Assembly: GCA_031272455.1 (NCBI GenBank)
Contig: JAISTS010000010.1
Span: 1 to 49,152 of the forward strand
Length of the DNA stretch: 49,152 bases
Origin: Tannerella sp.
GTDB lineage: Bacteria; Bacteroidota; Bacteroidia; Bacteroidales; Tannerellaceae
Direction of reading: 5' to 3'
Under the pieces are notes generated by a model. It had not been told where the DNA came from, ran no database searches, and saw only the letters and a list, made by a program, of their open reading frames with translations. The position numbers and the translations under genes were made by a program. Numbering within the stretch: the stretch's first letter is position 1; every line of letters begins with the position of its first letter. Of the stretch, positions 19,299 through 27,010 are shown one piece after another.

Positions 19299-20316
19299 GC
19301 CCCGCCTGCTCGGGATGACAATCGACGAACTGAAGTCGGTTGCCGCCAACGTCGGTATGCCGCCTTATGCCGCTACACAAATGGCAGACTGGCTGTATAA
19401 AAAACACGTCGCATCCATCAGCGGGATAACCAATATCGCCCGCAGCAATCGCATTGAGCTTGAAGAACGATACGAAATCGGACTGAGCAAGCCTCTCAGC
19501 GCACAGAAATCTGCAGACGGAACGGTCAAATACCTCTTTGCAGTCGCTTCGGGACATTGCGTCGAAACAGTTTATATTCCTGAAAAAGACCGCGCTACGC
19601 TATGCGTATCGTCTCAAGCGGGATGTCGAATGAACTGTGTCTTTTGTATGACGGGCAAGCAGGGACTGTCTGCCAACCTGACGGCGAGCGACATCCTCAA
19701 CCAAATACTGTCAGTGCCTGAAACAGAGAGCCTTACCAATATCGTTTTTATGGGTATGGGCGAGCCTTTCGACAACACCGACGAAGTGCTTAAAGCGCTG
19801 GATATCATCACGTCGGATTACGGATTCGGATGGAGTCCCAAGCGCGTAACCGTTTCGACCGTCGGACTGCATAAAGGACTTTCCCGATTTCTCGAATCCA
19901 GCCAGTGCCACCTTGCTATCAGCCTTCATTCACCTTTTCCGGCTGAACGACTGTCAATTATGCCTGTCGAAAAGGCTTTCCCCGCAAGCGAAACAATCAG
20001 GATGCTGCGTCGATATGATTTTTCGCATCAACGTCGCGTATCGTTTGAATACATTGTTTTTGAGGACTTTAACGACACACGGCGCCATGCCGACGCTCTG
20101 GCGCGTATGCTGAAAGACTTGCCCTGCCGCGTCAATCTGATACGGTTTCATTCCATTCCGGGAGTAAATATGCGCAGCAGCAGTACCGAAAAAATCGAGC
20201 AGCTCTGTAATATGCTGAATAGCAAAGGAATAATTTGCACAATCAGAGCCTCGCGCGGCGAAGATATTTCCGCCGCCTGCGGAATGTTGTCGTCTGCCGC
20301 AAAAAAAAACGGATGA
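19291..20316 (+). CDS. rlmN: Dual-specificity RNA methyltransferase RlmN
   Basis: A radical-SAM enzyme that methylates C2 of adenosine in 23S rRNA (A2503) and some tRNAs. With the start at TTG 19291 it is 341 aa and begins MNKPRLLGMTIDEL, which matches the family N-terminus. Upstream in-frame starts at 19255 (TTG) and 19258 (ATG) would add 11-12 residues that look non-native. The 4Fe-4S cluster motif is CRMNCVFC (Cys112, Cys116, Cys119), followed by MGMGEP and the C-terminal Cys near residue 330 that takes part in methyl transfer. It overlaps the PpiD-like gene by 8 bp with this start, or 44 bp with the earliest. Confidence 0.96.
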   Translation: MNKPRLLGMTIDELKSVAANVGMPPYAATQMADWLYKKHVASISGITNIARSNRIELEERYEIGLSKPLSAQKSADGTVKYLFAVASGHCVETVYIPEKDRATLCVSSQAGCRMNCVFCMTGKQGLSANLTASDILNQILSVPETESLTNIVFMGMGEPFDNTDEVLKALDIITSDYGFGWSPKRVTVSTVGLHKGLSRFLESSQCHLAISLHSPFPAERLSIMPVEKAFPASETIRMLRRYDFSHQRRVSFEYIVFEDFNDTRRHADALARMLKDLPCRVNLIRFHSIPGVNMRSSSTEKIEQLCNMLNSKGIICTIRASRGEDISAACGMLSSAAKKNG

Positions 20317-20345
20317 AAAATAGTCGATATAAAATCAGAAATGAT

Positions 20346-20353
20346 TAATTTTG
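20346..20353 (+). promoter_or_regulatory. Possible promoter -7 element for the DUF4837 gene
   Basis: TAATTTTG fits TAnnTTTG, 24 bp before the ATG. No good TTTG element is found 19-21 bp upstream, so confidence is low. Confidence 0.4.
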
Positions 20354-20376
20354 TGAACAAAAAATAAGATAAGTTT

Positions 20377-21402
20377 ATGAAAGCAACATTTTTTACACTT
20401 CTGACGGGACTTGTACTGGTCTTATTACCTTGCAGTTGCGACTTTTTCAGTTCGACTGCCAAGTCTGCCGGTATGAATGCTACAGGCATTGCATACGAAA
20501 TCATTGTTGTCGCCACGCCCGAAGTATGGGCTGATTCTGTTGGCGAAGAACTCAAGGGCGAGCTGCTGATGGAGGTGCCGGGGCTGCCCCAGGATGAGCC
20601 GTCTATGCGCGTGATGCACGTCGCTCCGGCTGATTTTTCGGGGATGCTGACCTACGTGCGCAATATCCTGATAGTCGAAATCAACGAAGCACAGTATTCA
20701 AAAGTTACGTTCCGTACCGAAAACAACCGCTGGGCAAACGGGCAGGCTGTCGTTTATCTGACCTCGCCAAACCGCGAAATGCTGCGCAGCTATATCGCTG
20801 AAAATCACGGCGCTTTAGTGAATTATTATACCCAGATCGAGATGGATCGCCTCGCCAAAGTCTATAAAAAAACGTACAGTTCGTTGGTTTACAACAAACT
20901 GAAAGAGAAATTCGACATCGAACTGAATGTGCCCGAAGATTTCAAATCGTATAAGGACACAGCCAACTTTTTCTGGGCGACCAACGGCGCAACGACCGGA
21001 CAGACCTATATCGCCGTTTATACTTTCCCGTATATCAGCAGTATGGCTTTTACGGGCGATTATCTTATTGAGGTACGCGACTCGCTGATGCGCAGATATG
21101 TCCCCGGCTCGCTGCCCGGCTCGTATATGCGTACTACAGAGTATGTTACATATACGCCGATAACGTTCAAAGGCAAATATTGCGGCGTGCTGCGAGGACT
21201 GTGGGATACTTACGGCGATAAAATGGGCGGTCCGTTTGTCAGCTACGCACGCTTGGACGAGCAGAACAACCGCGTTATCGTTGCCGAAGGATTTGTTTAT
21301 GCCCCCGAAACGGATAAACGCAACTTTATCAGACGTATAGAGGCGGCGCTGCAAACCATAGTCATCCCGGGCGACAGCGATTTTAAGGAAACGGGCGCAT
21401 AA
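20377..21402 (+). CDS. DUF4837 lipoprotein
   Basis: A 341-residue protein with a lipoprotein signal (LPCSC; the lipidated Cys is probably Cys21). It matches the Bacteroidetes-specific family I know as DUF4837: a start such as GIAYEIIVVATPEVW, then an FRTENNRWANGQAVVYL segment, an NYY-containing helix and a VSYARLDEQNNRVIVAEGFVYAP region. The function is unknown to me; the family is commonly found beside rlmN and pdxA. It is probably anchored in the envelope. Gaps are 60 bp to rlmN and 35 bp to pdxA, consistent with co-transcription. Confidence 0.85.
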   Translation: MKATFFTLLTGLVLVLLPCSCDFFSSTAKSAGMNATGIAYEIIVVATPEVWADSVGEELKGELLMEVPGLPQDEPSMRVMHVAPADFSGMLTYVRNILIVEINEAQYSKVTFRTENNRWANGQAVVYLTSPNREMLRSYIAENHGALVNYYTQIEMDRLAKVYKKTYSSLVYNKLKEKFDIELNVPEDFKSYKDTANFFWATNGATTGQTYIAVYTFPYISSMAFTGDYLIEVRDSLMRRYVPGSLPGSYMRTTEYVTYTPITFKGKYCGVLRGLWDTYGDKMGGPFVSYARLDEQNNRVIVAEGFVYAPETDKRNFIRRIEAALQTIVIPGDSDFKETGA

Positions 21403-21437
21403 GAATGTATCAGAAAAACAATAATTGAAAAACGATA

Positions 21438-22547
21438 TTGATGGAGAAAAAAATTAAAGTCGGAATAACGCACGGCGATTTCAACGGCATCGGTTACGAA
21501 CTGATTTTCAAAACGCTGGCGGACGACAGGATTACGGAAATGTGTACTCCTGTTATCTACGGCTCGCTGAAAATCGCGCTTTATCATCAGAAAATGATGG
21601 AGTTGCCACAGGTGAGCTTCAAAAATATTCACTCGTCGGCTGATGCTTACGAAGGAAAGGTGAACATCGTGAATTGCATCGACCAGGAGGCGAAAGTGGA
21701 TTTTGCCAAGGCGACAGCCGAATCGGGAAAAGCGGCTTATGCGGCTTTGGAACGGGCGGTGTCGGATCTGAAGAACGGCACAATTGATGTCTTGCTGACG
21801 GCTCCCATCAACAAACACGCCACTTGGAGCGACAATTTCCGCTTCCCCGGACATACCGAATATCTCGAAAATCATTTCAGCAAAGACAATGCTACCAAAT
21901 CGCTGATGATGCTCGTCGGCGACAGCCTGCGCATAGCGCTTGTTACGGCTCATATCCCTATAGCTGCCGTCTCGACATCCATTACTAAAGAACTGATAGC
22001 GAACAAAATACGCCTTTTCGACAAATCGCTGCGGCAGGATTTCAATATTCTCCGTCCGCGAATAGCAGTTCTGGCGCTCAATCCGCACGCTGGCGACAAT
22101 GGCGTTATAGGCACCGAAGAGGCGGAAATCATCACTCCGGCTATCGAAGAAGTTGAAAAAAGCGGCGTATTGGTTTTCGGACCGTTTCCTGCCGACGGCT
22201 TTTTCGGGTCGGAAAGGCACAAACAGTTCGACGGAGTGCTGGCAATGTACCACGACCAGGGACTTATCCCCTTCAAAACCATTGCGATGGAACAAGGCGT
22301 CAACTTCACGGCAGGGCTGCCCATAGTACGCACCTCGCCCGCGCACGGAACAGCTTACGACATCGCCGGACAAAACAAAGCCTCGGAAACGTCGTTCCGA
22401 CAGGCTCTTTACCTATCGCTCGACATTCACCGAAACCGTCTGACGTATAAAGAGATAAGCTCTAATCCGCTGCAAAAACATTATGTTGACAAAGGCAGCG
22501 ATAACGTGAAACTCGACCTTACGAAAGACGAAGATATTGACAGTTGA
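21438..22547 (+). CDS. pdxA: 4-hydroxythreonine-4-phosphate dehydrogenase
   Basis: A 369-residue enzyme of pyridoxal 5'-phosphate (vitamin B6) synthesis, NAD-dependent, which oxidises and decarboxylates 4-phosphohydroxy-L-threonine. Family segments seen: KVGITHGDFNGIGYEL at the N-terminus, LLTAPINKHA, FPGHTEYL (metal-binding His), LNPHAGDNG, FGPFPADGFF, AMYHDQGLIPFK (metal-binding His) and GLPIVRTSPAHGTAYDIAG (metal-binding His near the end). Length is typical (E. coli PdxA 329 aa; Bacteroidetes copies are longer). The gene ends 21 bp before the preferred start of the cytidylyltransferase, so transcription may continue into the lipid cassette. Confidence 0.97.
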   Translation: MMEKKIKVGITHGDFNGIGYELIFKTLADDRITEMCTPVIYGSLKIALYHQKMMELPQVSFKNIHSSADAYEGKVNIVNCIDQEAKVDFAKATAESGKAAYAALERAVSDLKNGTIDVLLTAPINKHATWSDNFRFPGHTEYLENHFSKDNATKSLMMLVGDSLRIALVTAHIPIAAVSTSITKELIANKIRLFDKSLRQDFNILRPRIAVLALNPHAGDNGVIGTEEAEIITPAIEEVEKSGVLVFGPFPADGFFGSERHKQFDGVLAMYHDQGLIPFKTIAMEQGVNFTAGLPIVRTSPAHGTAYDIAGQNKASETSFRQALYLSLDIHRNRLTYKEISSNPLQKHYVDKGSDNVKLDLTKDEDIDS

Positions 22548-22568
22548 CACTCATTGAAACACAGCAAT

Positions 22569-23048
22569 ATGTTTAAAGACAAAACAATAGTTTACACTTC
22601 GGGGACATTCGATATGTTCCATTACAATCATCTGAGGATGATTAACTACGCACGCAGTCTGGCTGACATCCTGATAGTTGGCGTCAGCACCGACGAGCTT
22701 GTGTCGTCGTATAAGGCGCAACCGATAATCCCGTTCAACGAACGCCTGCAGATTATCGAAGCGCTGAAAACACCCGACATCGTTATCCCGCAACATACGC
22801 TCGACCATACCGAAATAGTCAAAAAACTGAACATCGACGCCTTTGTAGTTGGCGACGACTGGTATGGCAAATACGACTATCTCAAAGACTTGGGCGTGCA
22901 GGTGTTCTATTTCCCTTACGGGACGGGCGTGTCGTCGTCGTCGCTGCGTCAGACGATATACGAGTCGTACGACAAGACGCTGAAAGAGGAACAAAACGCC
23001 AAACCCAAATCGGTAAAAGAAAATCCATCGCCACAGGCACATAAATAA
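22569..23048 (+). CDS. TagD-like cytidylyltransferase
   Basis: A 159-residue nucleotidyltransferase resembling glycerol-3-phosphate, choline-phosphate or ethanolamine-phosphate cytidylyltransferases, which make a CDP-alcohol from CTP. The nucleotide-binding motif is GTFDMFHYNHL (12-22). The usual HxGH is HYNH here (18-21), an unusual Gly-to-Asn change. The later motif comparable to RTxGISTT is YGTGVSSSSLR. The start was placed at ATG 22569; an in-frame TTG at 22554 would add five residues. Only 6 bp separate it from the reductase. With the CDP-alcohol phosphotransferase two genes on, it probably supplies that enzyme's donor. The alcohol (glycerol, ethanolamine or other) is unknown. Confidence 0.85.
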   Translation: MFKDKTIVYTSGTFDMFHYNHLRMINYARSLADILIVGVSTDELVSSYKAQPIIPFNERLQIIEALKTPDIVIPQHTLDHTEIVKKLNIDAFVVGDDWYGKYDYLKDLGVQVFYFPYGTGVSSSSLRQTIYESYDKTLKEEQNAKPKSVKENPSPQAHK

Positions 23049-23054
23049 CAGAGT

Positions 23055-23783
23055 ATGAACAGACAGGCTTTCATCACCGGAGGGACAAAAGGCATAGGCA
23101 AGGCGGTAGCAGCGACGCTGGCAAAAGCGGGCTACGACCTGCTGCTCACATACAGCGCAGACGATGCGGCAGCACAGACGACGGCTGACGAACTGAGTTC
23201 CGACGGCGGAGTGAAAGTCAGCACACTGCGAGCCGACATTGCCGACAGAAGTTCGATTGACACCATCGTCAGCTACATCTCTGCCAATGAACTGAGGCTC
23301 GACGCTGTAGTGTTCAACGCCGGACTGACCTGCCGCGAGCCTTTCGACACTATGGATTTGCAGGAATGGGAGCGCGTATTTTTCGCTAACGTGCATTTCC
23401 CCGTTTTCCTGCTGCAGCAGTTAGTTAAGCATATCAATACGGGCGGCAGCGTGGTCTTCACCGGCTCGCTGATGGCAATAGAGCCGCACGCTATGTCGCT
23501 CTCTTACAGCCTTACGAAAGCTGCCGTACACGCCCTGACACGCAATTTAGTCAAGTTTCTTACCCCTTACGGGATACGTGTCAATGCCGTCGCACCCGGA
23601 TTTGTCGATACCGACTGGCAAAAGAACAAACCCGAAAGCATCCGTCGCAATATCGAAAGTAAAATAGCCCTCGGCAGATTTTGCAGCCCTGATGAACTGG
23701 CTGAAGTGTATCGTATGCTGATAGAAAACGGCTATCTGAACGGCGAAATCATTGTGGCTGACGGGGGGTATTCATATAAATAA
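23055..23783 (+). CDS. Short-chain dehydrogenase/reductase, FabG-like
   Basis: A 242-residue NAD(P)-dependent reductase with a Rossmann fold. The cofactor loop is GGTKGIG (9-15), NAG is at 88-90, and the catalytic set is Asn112, Ser138, Tyr151 and Lys155 (YSLTK). A C-terminal DGGYSY end is typical of FabG-type 3-oxoacyl-ACP reductases. A general fatty-acid role is possible, but its place between a cytidylyltransferase and a CDP-alcohol phosphotransferase, with gaps of 6 bp and 0 bp, suggests it reduces an intermediate of this cassette, for example a keto-lipid or keto-alcohol. That is inference. Confidence 0.88.
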   Translation: MNRQAFITGGTKGIGKAVAATLAKAGYDLLLTYSADDAAAQTTADELSSDGGVKVSTLRADIADRSSIDTIVSYISANELRLDAVVFNAGLTCREPFDTMDLQEWERVFFANVHFPVFLLQQLVKHINTGGSVVFTGSLMAIEPHAMSLSYSLTKAAVHALTRNLVKFLTPYGIRVNAVAPGFVDTDWQKNKPESIRRNIESKIALGRFCSPDELAEVYRMLIENGYLNGEIIVADGGYSYK

Positions 23784-24710
23784 ATGAAAAAGATGAACAA
23801 AGAATTTGAAGCGTCGCTGAAATCTGTCGAGACCGAAAATGTCATCGACCTGTATTTCTATCGTCGGATAGGCTATTCGCTTGCGAGCGCCCTGCGCAAC
23901 ACGGGCATCACGCCCAATGCTGTTACGGCGCTTTCTATCTTCGTCGGCGTCGCTTCGGGAGTGATGTTCTTTTTCAATAATATCTGCTACGGCATAATCG
24001 GCATATTGCTGCTCATCTTCGCCAACATACTCGACTGCGTTGACGGACAACTGGCGCGTATCACCGGCATCAAATCCGAATTTGGACGAATACTCGACGG
24101 CATCGCGGGCGACCTGTGGTTTCTCGCAATCTACGTCTGTCTGGCGCTAAGGCTGACATTCGCCTGCGGCAACGCTTGGTGGTGGTTTCTGCCGGCACTA
24201 ATGTCGGGACTGTCGCACCTGCTGCAAGCCAATATCACGGACTATTACAAGACGGTACACCTCTATTTCGTCAGCCCCGAAACGACGGGGCACGAGTTTC
24301 AGAGCGTCCGTCAGGTCGGCAAAATGCAACAGGCTGCCAAGAGCGGGCTGAAACGTTTCTTCTTCTCGCTGTATATGGAATATACCGGTATTCAAGAACG
24401 TCTGACGCCATATCTGCAAGGTCTGCTCGAAAAGATACGCTCGAAATGTGATGGCGTCATACCCGACCGCTTAAGCCTCGACTTCCGCGCACGCAGCCAT
24501 CGCCTGATGCGCCGATGTATAGATTTTATGACATTTAACGGACGCACCGTCGTGCTCTTCGCCGCCGTGCTGACGGGATATGTATGGGCATATTTCGTAT
24601 TTGAAATTATCGTCCTGAATATCATCCTCTATATAGCCATCCGCAAGCACGAAAAAATGTGCAAATGGTTTAGCAACAACTTCAACGAATACGAAAACAG
24701 AACTGAATGA
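23784..24710 (+). CDS. CDP-alcohol phosphatidyltransferase
   Basis: A 308-residue integral membrane enzyme that transfers a phospho-alcohol from a CDP-linked donor to an acceptor alcohol. The family motif is visible as DCVDGQLAR (84-92), then GRILD (101-105) and GD (109-110). The final catalytic Asp is displaced: the usual DxxxD spacing is D105-x4-D110, with Gly at 109. About six hydrophobic segments flank it, plus a charged cytoplasmic segment of about 70 residues (near 170-235). The start ATG follows directly after the reductase stop, and the stop overlaps the acyltransferase start (ATGA). The donor probably comes from the cytidylyltransferase upstream; product unknown. Confidence 0.88.
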   Translation: MKKMNKEFEASLKSVETENVIDLYFYRRIGYSLASALRNTGITPNAVTALSIFVGVASGVMFFFNNICYGIIGILLLIFANILDCVDGQLARITGIKSEFGRILDGIAGDLWFLAIYVCLALRLTFACGNAWWWFLPALMSGLSHLLQANITDYYKTVHLYFVSPETTGHEFQSVRQVGKMQQAAKSGLKRFFFSLYMEYTGIQERLTPYLQGLLEKIRSKCDGVIPDRLSLDFRARSHRLMRRCIDFMTFNGRTVVLFAAVLTGYVWAYFVFEIIVLNIILYIAIRKHEKMCKWFSNNFNEYENRTE

Positions 24711-25531
24711 AAGAAACCGTACTCGACACAACAGACCTGACAGAATTTTCGCCGTTTTTCAAGACAGGGTTTGGAAAATGGCTCGGACGGATATTGCTGC
24801 ACCTGCTCTCGTTCGACAAGGTGAACCGTATCCACGCTAATCACTGCCACCTGCGCGGCTCGGCATTCACCTCGGCTATGCTGGCTGACCCGCTGATGAA
24901 CGTTAAATACCGAGTGCACCACGCCGAACGCCTCAACAACCTGCCCAAAGGCGCCTTTATCACCGTTTCCAACCATCCTATAGGCTCACTCGACGGAATA
25001 GCGCTGATAGATATCTTCGCCTCGCGACGAGCCGATTTCAAAGTGATGGTCAACAGTATGCTGACAAAAATCGGCGCGATGTGCGATAACTTTATCTCCG
25101 TAACGCCCAAAACAAGCGACGACGACACGACCGTCCCGCAAAATATCAACGGCGTACGCCTCTCGCTCGCACGACTCAAAGAAGGTCATCCGATGGGCTT
25201 CTTCCCCGCCGGAGCAATGTCGTTCATCAACAAAAAACGACAGATACGCGACCTGCCATGGGCGCACAGCGTCATGCGGCTTATCCGCAAAGCAAAAGCG
25301 CCCGTCTATCCGGTTTACTTCGACTGCCGCAACTCCGCCTTCTTCTATCTGCTCGGAAAAATAAACTGGAAAATACGCACCCTGCGCGTCGCCTGCGAAG
25401 CATTTAATAAATGCGGGAAAACGCTCGACATCTATATCGGCGAACCTATACCCGCCAAAACTATCCAGCAATATGCCGACGACGTCGCCCTCGGCGAGTT
25501 CCTCTATGAGAAAACTTATGCGACAGGATAG
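24707..25531 (+). CDS. PlsC-like lysophospholipid/glycine-lipid-type acyltransferase
   Basis: A 274-residue membrane-associated acyltransferase. The acyltransferase motif I is SNHPIGSLDG, with His90 and Asp96 spaced as HX5D rather than the common HX4D, a form I recall in Bacteroidetes PlsC relatives such as GlsA-like proteins. FFPAGAMS is the FPEG-type motif. Members move acyl groups from acyl-ACP or acyl-CoA onto lysolipids or hydroxy-acyl amino-acid lipids. It overlaps the phosphotransferase gene by 4 bp and is the last gene of the cassette, so it may acylate the cassette's product. The exact acceptor is not shown. Confidence 0.85.
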   Translation: MKETVLDTTDLTEFSPFFKTGFGKWLGRILLHLLSFDKVNRIHANHCHLRGSAFTSAMLADPLMNVKYRVHHAERLNNLPKGAFITVSNHPIGSLDGIALIDIFASRRADFKVMVNSMLTKIGAMCDNFISVTPKTSDDDTTVPQNINGVRLSLARLKEGHPMGFFPAGAMSFINKKRQIRDLPWAHSVMRLIRKAKAPVYPVYFDCRNSAFFYLLGKINWKIRTLRVACEAFNKCGKTLDIYIGEPIPAKTIQQYADDVALGEFLYEKTYATG

Positions 25532-25624
25532 TTGTTTGCAACATCAGGTCAATCCACGGGCTACTGTGGTCGTGCTGTTAATGATGAGGCGAAAATGATG
25601 TGTGGTGGCTTTTGCATCGCTCTC

Positions 25625-25646
25625 GTTGCTTTACTTCCGCCCTTTT
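25625..25646 (+). repeat. Imperfect direct repeat, left copy, beside fic
   Basis: Reads like GTTGCTTTACTTCCGCC followed by CTTTT. A near copy, GTTGCGCTACTTCCGCC, is at 26874-26895. The two flank the fic gene. The rest of the 113-bp gap from 25532 holds nothing I recognise. Confidence 0.4.
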
Positions 25647-26760
25647 ACATATTCAGTTCGTAATTTGTGCTGCGTCCGCCGCCTTCTACCTGCTTCAAAA
25701 CACCTTTTCCTATTAAATCTTTGATGTCGCGAATAGCCGTATCCTGCGAGCATTTACAGATTTTTGCCCATTTTGAAGATTGCAGTTTGCCGACAAAATC
25801 GCCGTCAAACAGTTTATTCAAAATTAACCTCTGACGTTCGTTTATTAGGGTATCTTTATGTTTTGCCCAAAATTTTGCTTTATTGAAAATATTGACTGTC
25901 GCCTGCTCGGATGTGAGTAAGGCATTTTTCATACAATTCAGAAAAAAAATCAACCACTCTGTAATGTCGCTGTCGGTGCGCCACTGAACTTTTTGTAAAA
26001 CCTCATAATATGCTTTCTTTTCAGCAAGGATTTGGCTTGACAAACTGTAAAACCGCTGCGCACTTTTCTCGGCTCTTGCCAACTGCATATCTGTAATTGT
26101 TCGTGCAATACGACCGTTTCCATCGTCAAACGGATGTATTATGACAAACCGGAGATGCGCGATTGCGGCTTTTATAACAGGGTCGGTAGAGACGTGGCGT
26201 GCCGCGCCTCTACAATTGAACCAATCCAAAAATTTGTCCATTTCTGCTTTAACATCTTTTGTGGAAACTGCCTCGTAATGTACTTTCTCGTGTCCAAAAG
26301 CGCCCGAAACAACCTGCATTTCGTCTTTGCGGTAGCAGGCGACGTCTATTTTATACGCACCGCTGTAACCGGTTGGAAATAAGGCATTGTGCCAACCAAA
26401 AAGGCGTTCTTCCGTTAAAGGATTTTCGTAGCGTTGCGTGGCGTCAAGCATCATTTCTACAATCCCTTCAATATTCCGCGCCGAAGGGACAAGTCCTGCG
26501 GTTTCAATTCCCAAACGGCGGGCAATCGAAGAACGTACCTGGTCGTAATTCAGCAATTCACCTTCAATTTCCGACGATTTCAAAATGTCGAAAGTGAAAG
26601 TATTCAACAAAGTTTCTTCTTTTTGCGAGAAACCGATTGTAGCCATTATGCCATTCAATCTTCCCTGCAAATACTTGACTTCGCCGAATAAATCACGAAT
26701 TTTATCTTCGTTCCAGATAAAATTTGTCCAGTTTTCGTGTTGATAAATGTATTTTGCCAT
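25645..26760 (-). CDS. Fic-family protein with N-terminal DUF4172 domain
   Basis: A 371-residue protein that would transfer AMP or another nucleotide moiety to target proteins. The start was set at 26760 because MAKYIYQHENWTNF matches the DUF4172 N-terminus; an in-frame codon at 26838 would add 26 unlikely residues. The Fic core motif HPFDDGNGRIAR is at 209-220, with His209 catalytic. An inhibitory helix motif, SSEIEG (Ser62, Glu66), fits class II Fic autoinhibition. A winged-helix region ends the protein. An insertion of about ten residues (CRGAARHVST) before DPVIKAA is encoded by a palindrome. It is transcribed opposite to its neighbours, and no antitoxin gene is adjacent. Confidence 0.9.
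   Translation of the reverse strand: MAKYIYQHENWTNFIWNEDKIRDLFGEVKYLQGRLNGIMATIGFSQKEETLLNTFTFDILKSSEIEGELLNYDQVRSSIARRLGIETAGLVPSARNIEGIVEMMLDATQRYENPLTEERLFGWHNALFPTGYSGAYKIDVACYRKDEMQVVSGAFGHEKVHYEAVSTKDVKAEMDKFLDWFNCRGAARHVSTDPVIKAAIAHLRFVIIHPFDDGNGRIARTITDMQLARAEKSAQRFYSLSSQILAEKKAYYEVLQKVQWRTDSDITEWLIFFLNCMKNALLTSEQATVNIFNKAKFWAKHKDTLINERQRLILNKLFDGDFVGKLQSSKWAKICKCSQDTAIRDIKDLIGKGVLKQVEGGGRSTNYELNM
26186..26213. repeat. Palindromic mini-element inside fic
   Basis: A 28-bp imperfect palindrome (GTAGAGACGTGGCG paired with TGCCGCGCCTCTAC, 11 of 14 positions). It resembles the GTAGAGACG-type REP-like palindromes I recall from some Bacteroidetes and cyanobacteria. It is translated in frame within fic as CRGAARHVST. 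Confidence 0.55.
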
Positions 26761-26774
26761 ATCTAAAATTTTTG

Positions 26775-26806
26775 CAAAGATATAACATTTGCGGAGAATA
26801 AACAAA
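26775..26806 (-). promoter_or_regulatory. fic promoter (TTTG, 20 bp, TATCTTTG)
   Basis: On the minus strand the -33 element TTTG (26803-26806) and the -7 element TATCTTTG (26775-26782) are separated by exactly 20 bp. The -7 element ends 14 bp before the ATG, so the leader would be very short. The -33 element forms the loop of the palindrome at 26788-26820. Confidence 0.75.
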
Positions 26807-26820
26807 TTATTTTCCGCAAA
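26788..26820. promoter_or_regulatory. Palindrome over the fic promoter, probable operator
   Basis: The arms TTTGCGGAGAATAA and TTATTTTCCGCAAA pair at 13 of 14 positions around a 5-bp centre (ACAAA) holding the promoter -33 element. A weaker copy with the same CAAATTATT core lies 33 bp further, at about 26823-26850. Confidence 0.6.
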
Positions 26821-26873
26821 AATGCGTAGAAAAATCAAATTATTCTCTGCACGGTGTTCGCTTCCATGCCGTA

Positions 26874-26895
26874 GTTGCGCTACTTCCGCCTTTTT
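26874..26895 (+). repeat. Imperfect direct repeat, right copy, beside fic
   Basis: Partner of the repeat at 25625-25646. The pair encloses fic and its promoter. Confidence 0.4.
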
Positions 26896-26970
26896 TGTCG
26901 GGATTTGTCACGTAAGTCGAAAATTTGCTTTCGCGCAGGCGGAGTTTTGGCGTCAAAAAAAGCTGTTTGA

Positions 26971-27010
26971 GTGTAAAATTTCTTTACACCAGTGTAAAAT
27001 TTCTTTACAC
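26971..27010. promoter_or_regulatory. Two tandem 19-bp palindromic sites, probable operator
   Basis: Two identical copies of GTGTAAAATTTCTTTACAC (26971-26989 and 26992-27010) repeat with a period of 21 bp, two DNA turns. Each is a perfect GTGTAAA-N5-TTTACAC inverted repeat. They lie 106 bp before the TolC gene in the 356-bp intergenic region, where no full promoter consensus for the plus strand was found. Confidence 0.65.

Noticed and set aside
21297-22373. Long open frame on the minus strand opposite pdxA (about 358 codons)
   Set aside because: It lies fully antisense to the convincing pdxA gene, has no recognisable family pattern and an irregular composition; long antisense frames arise from codon bias here.
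26761-26838. Extended start of the Fic protein
   Set aside because: The added 26 residues have no family support and would place the promoter and palindrome inside the coding region.
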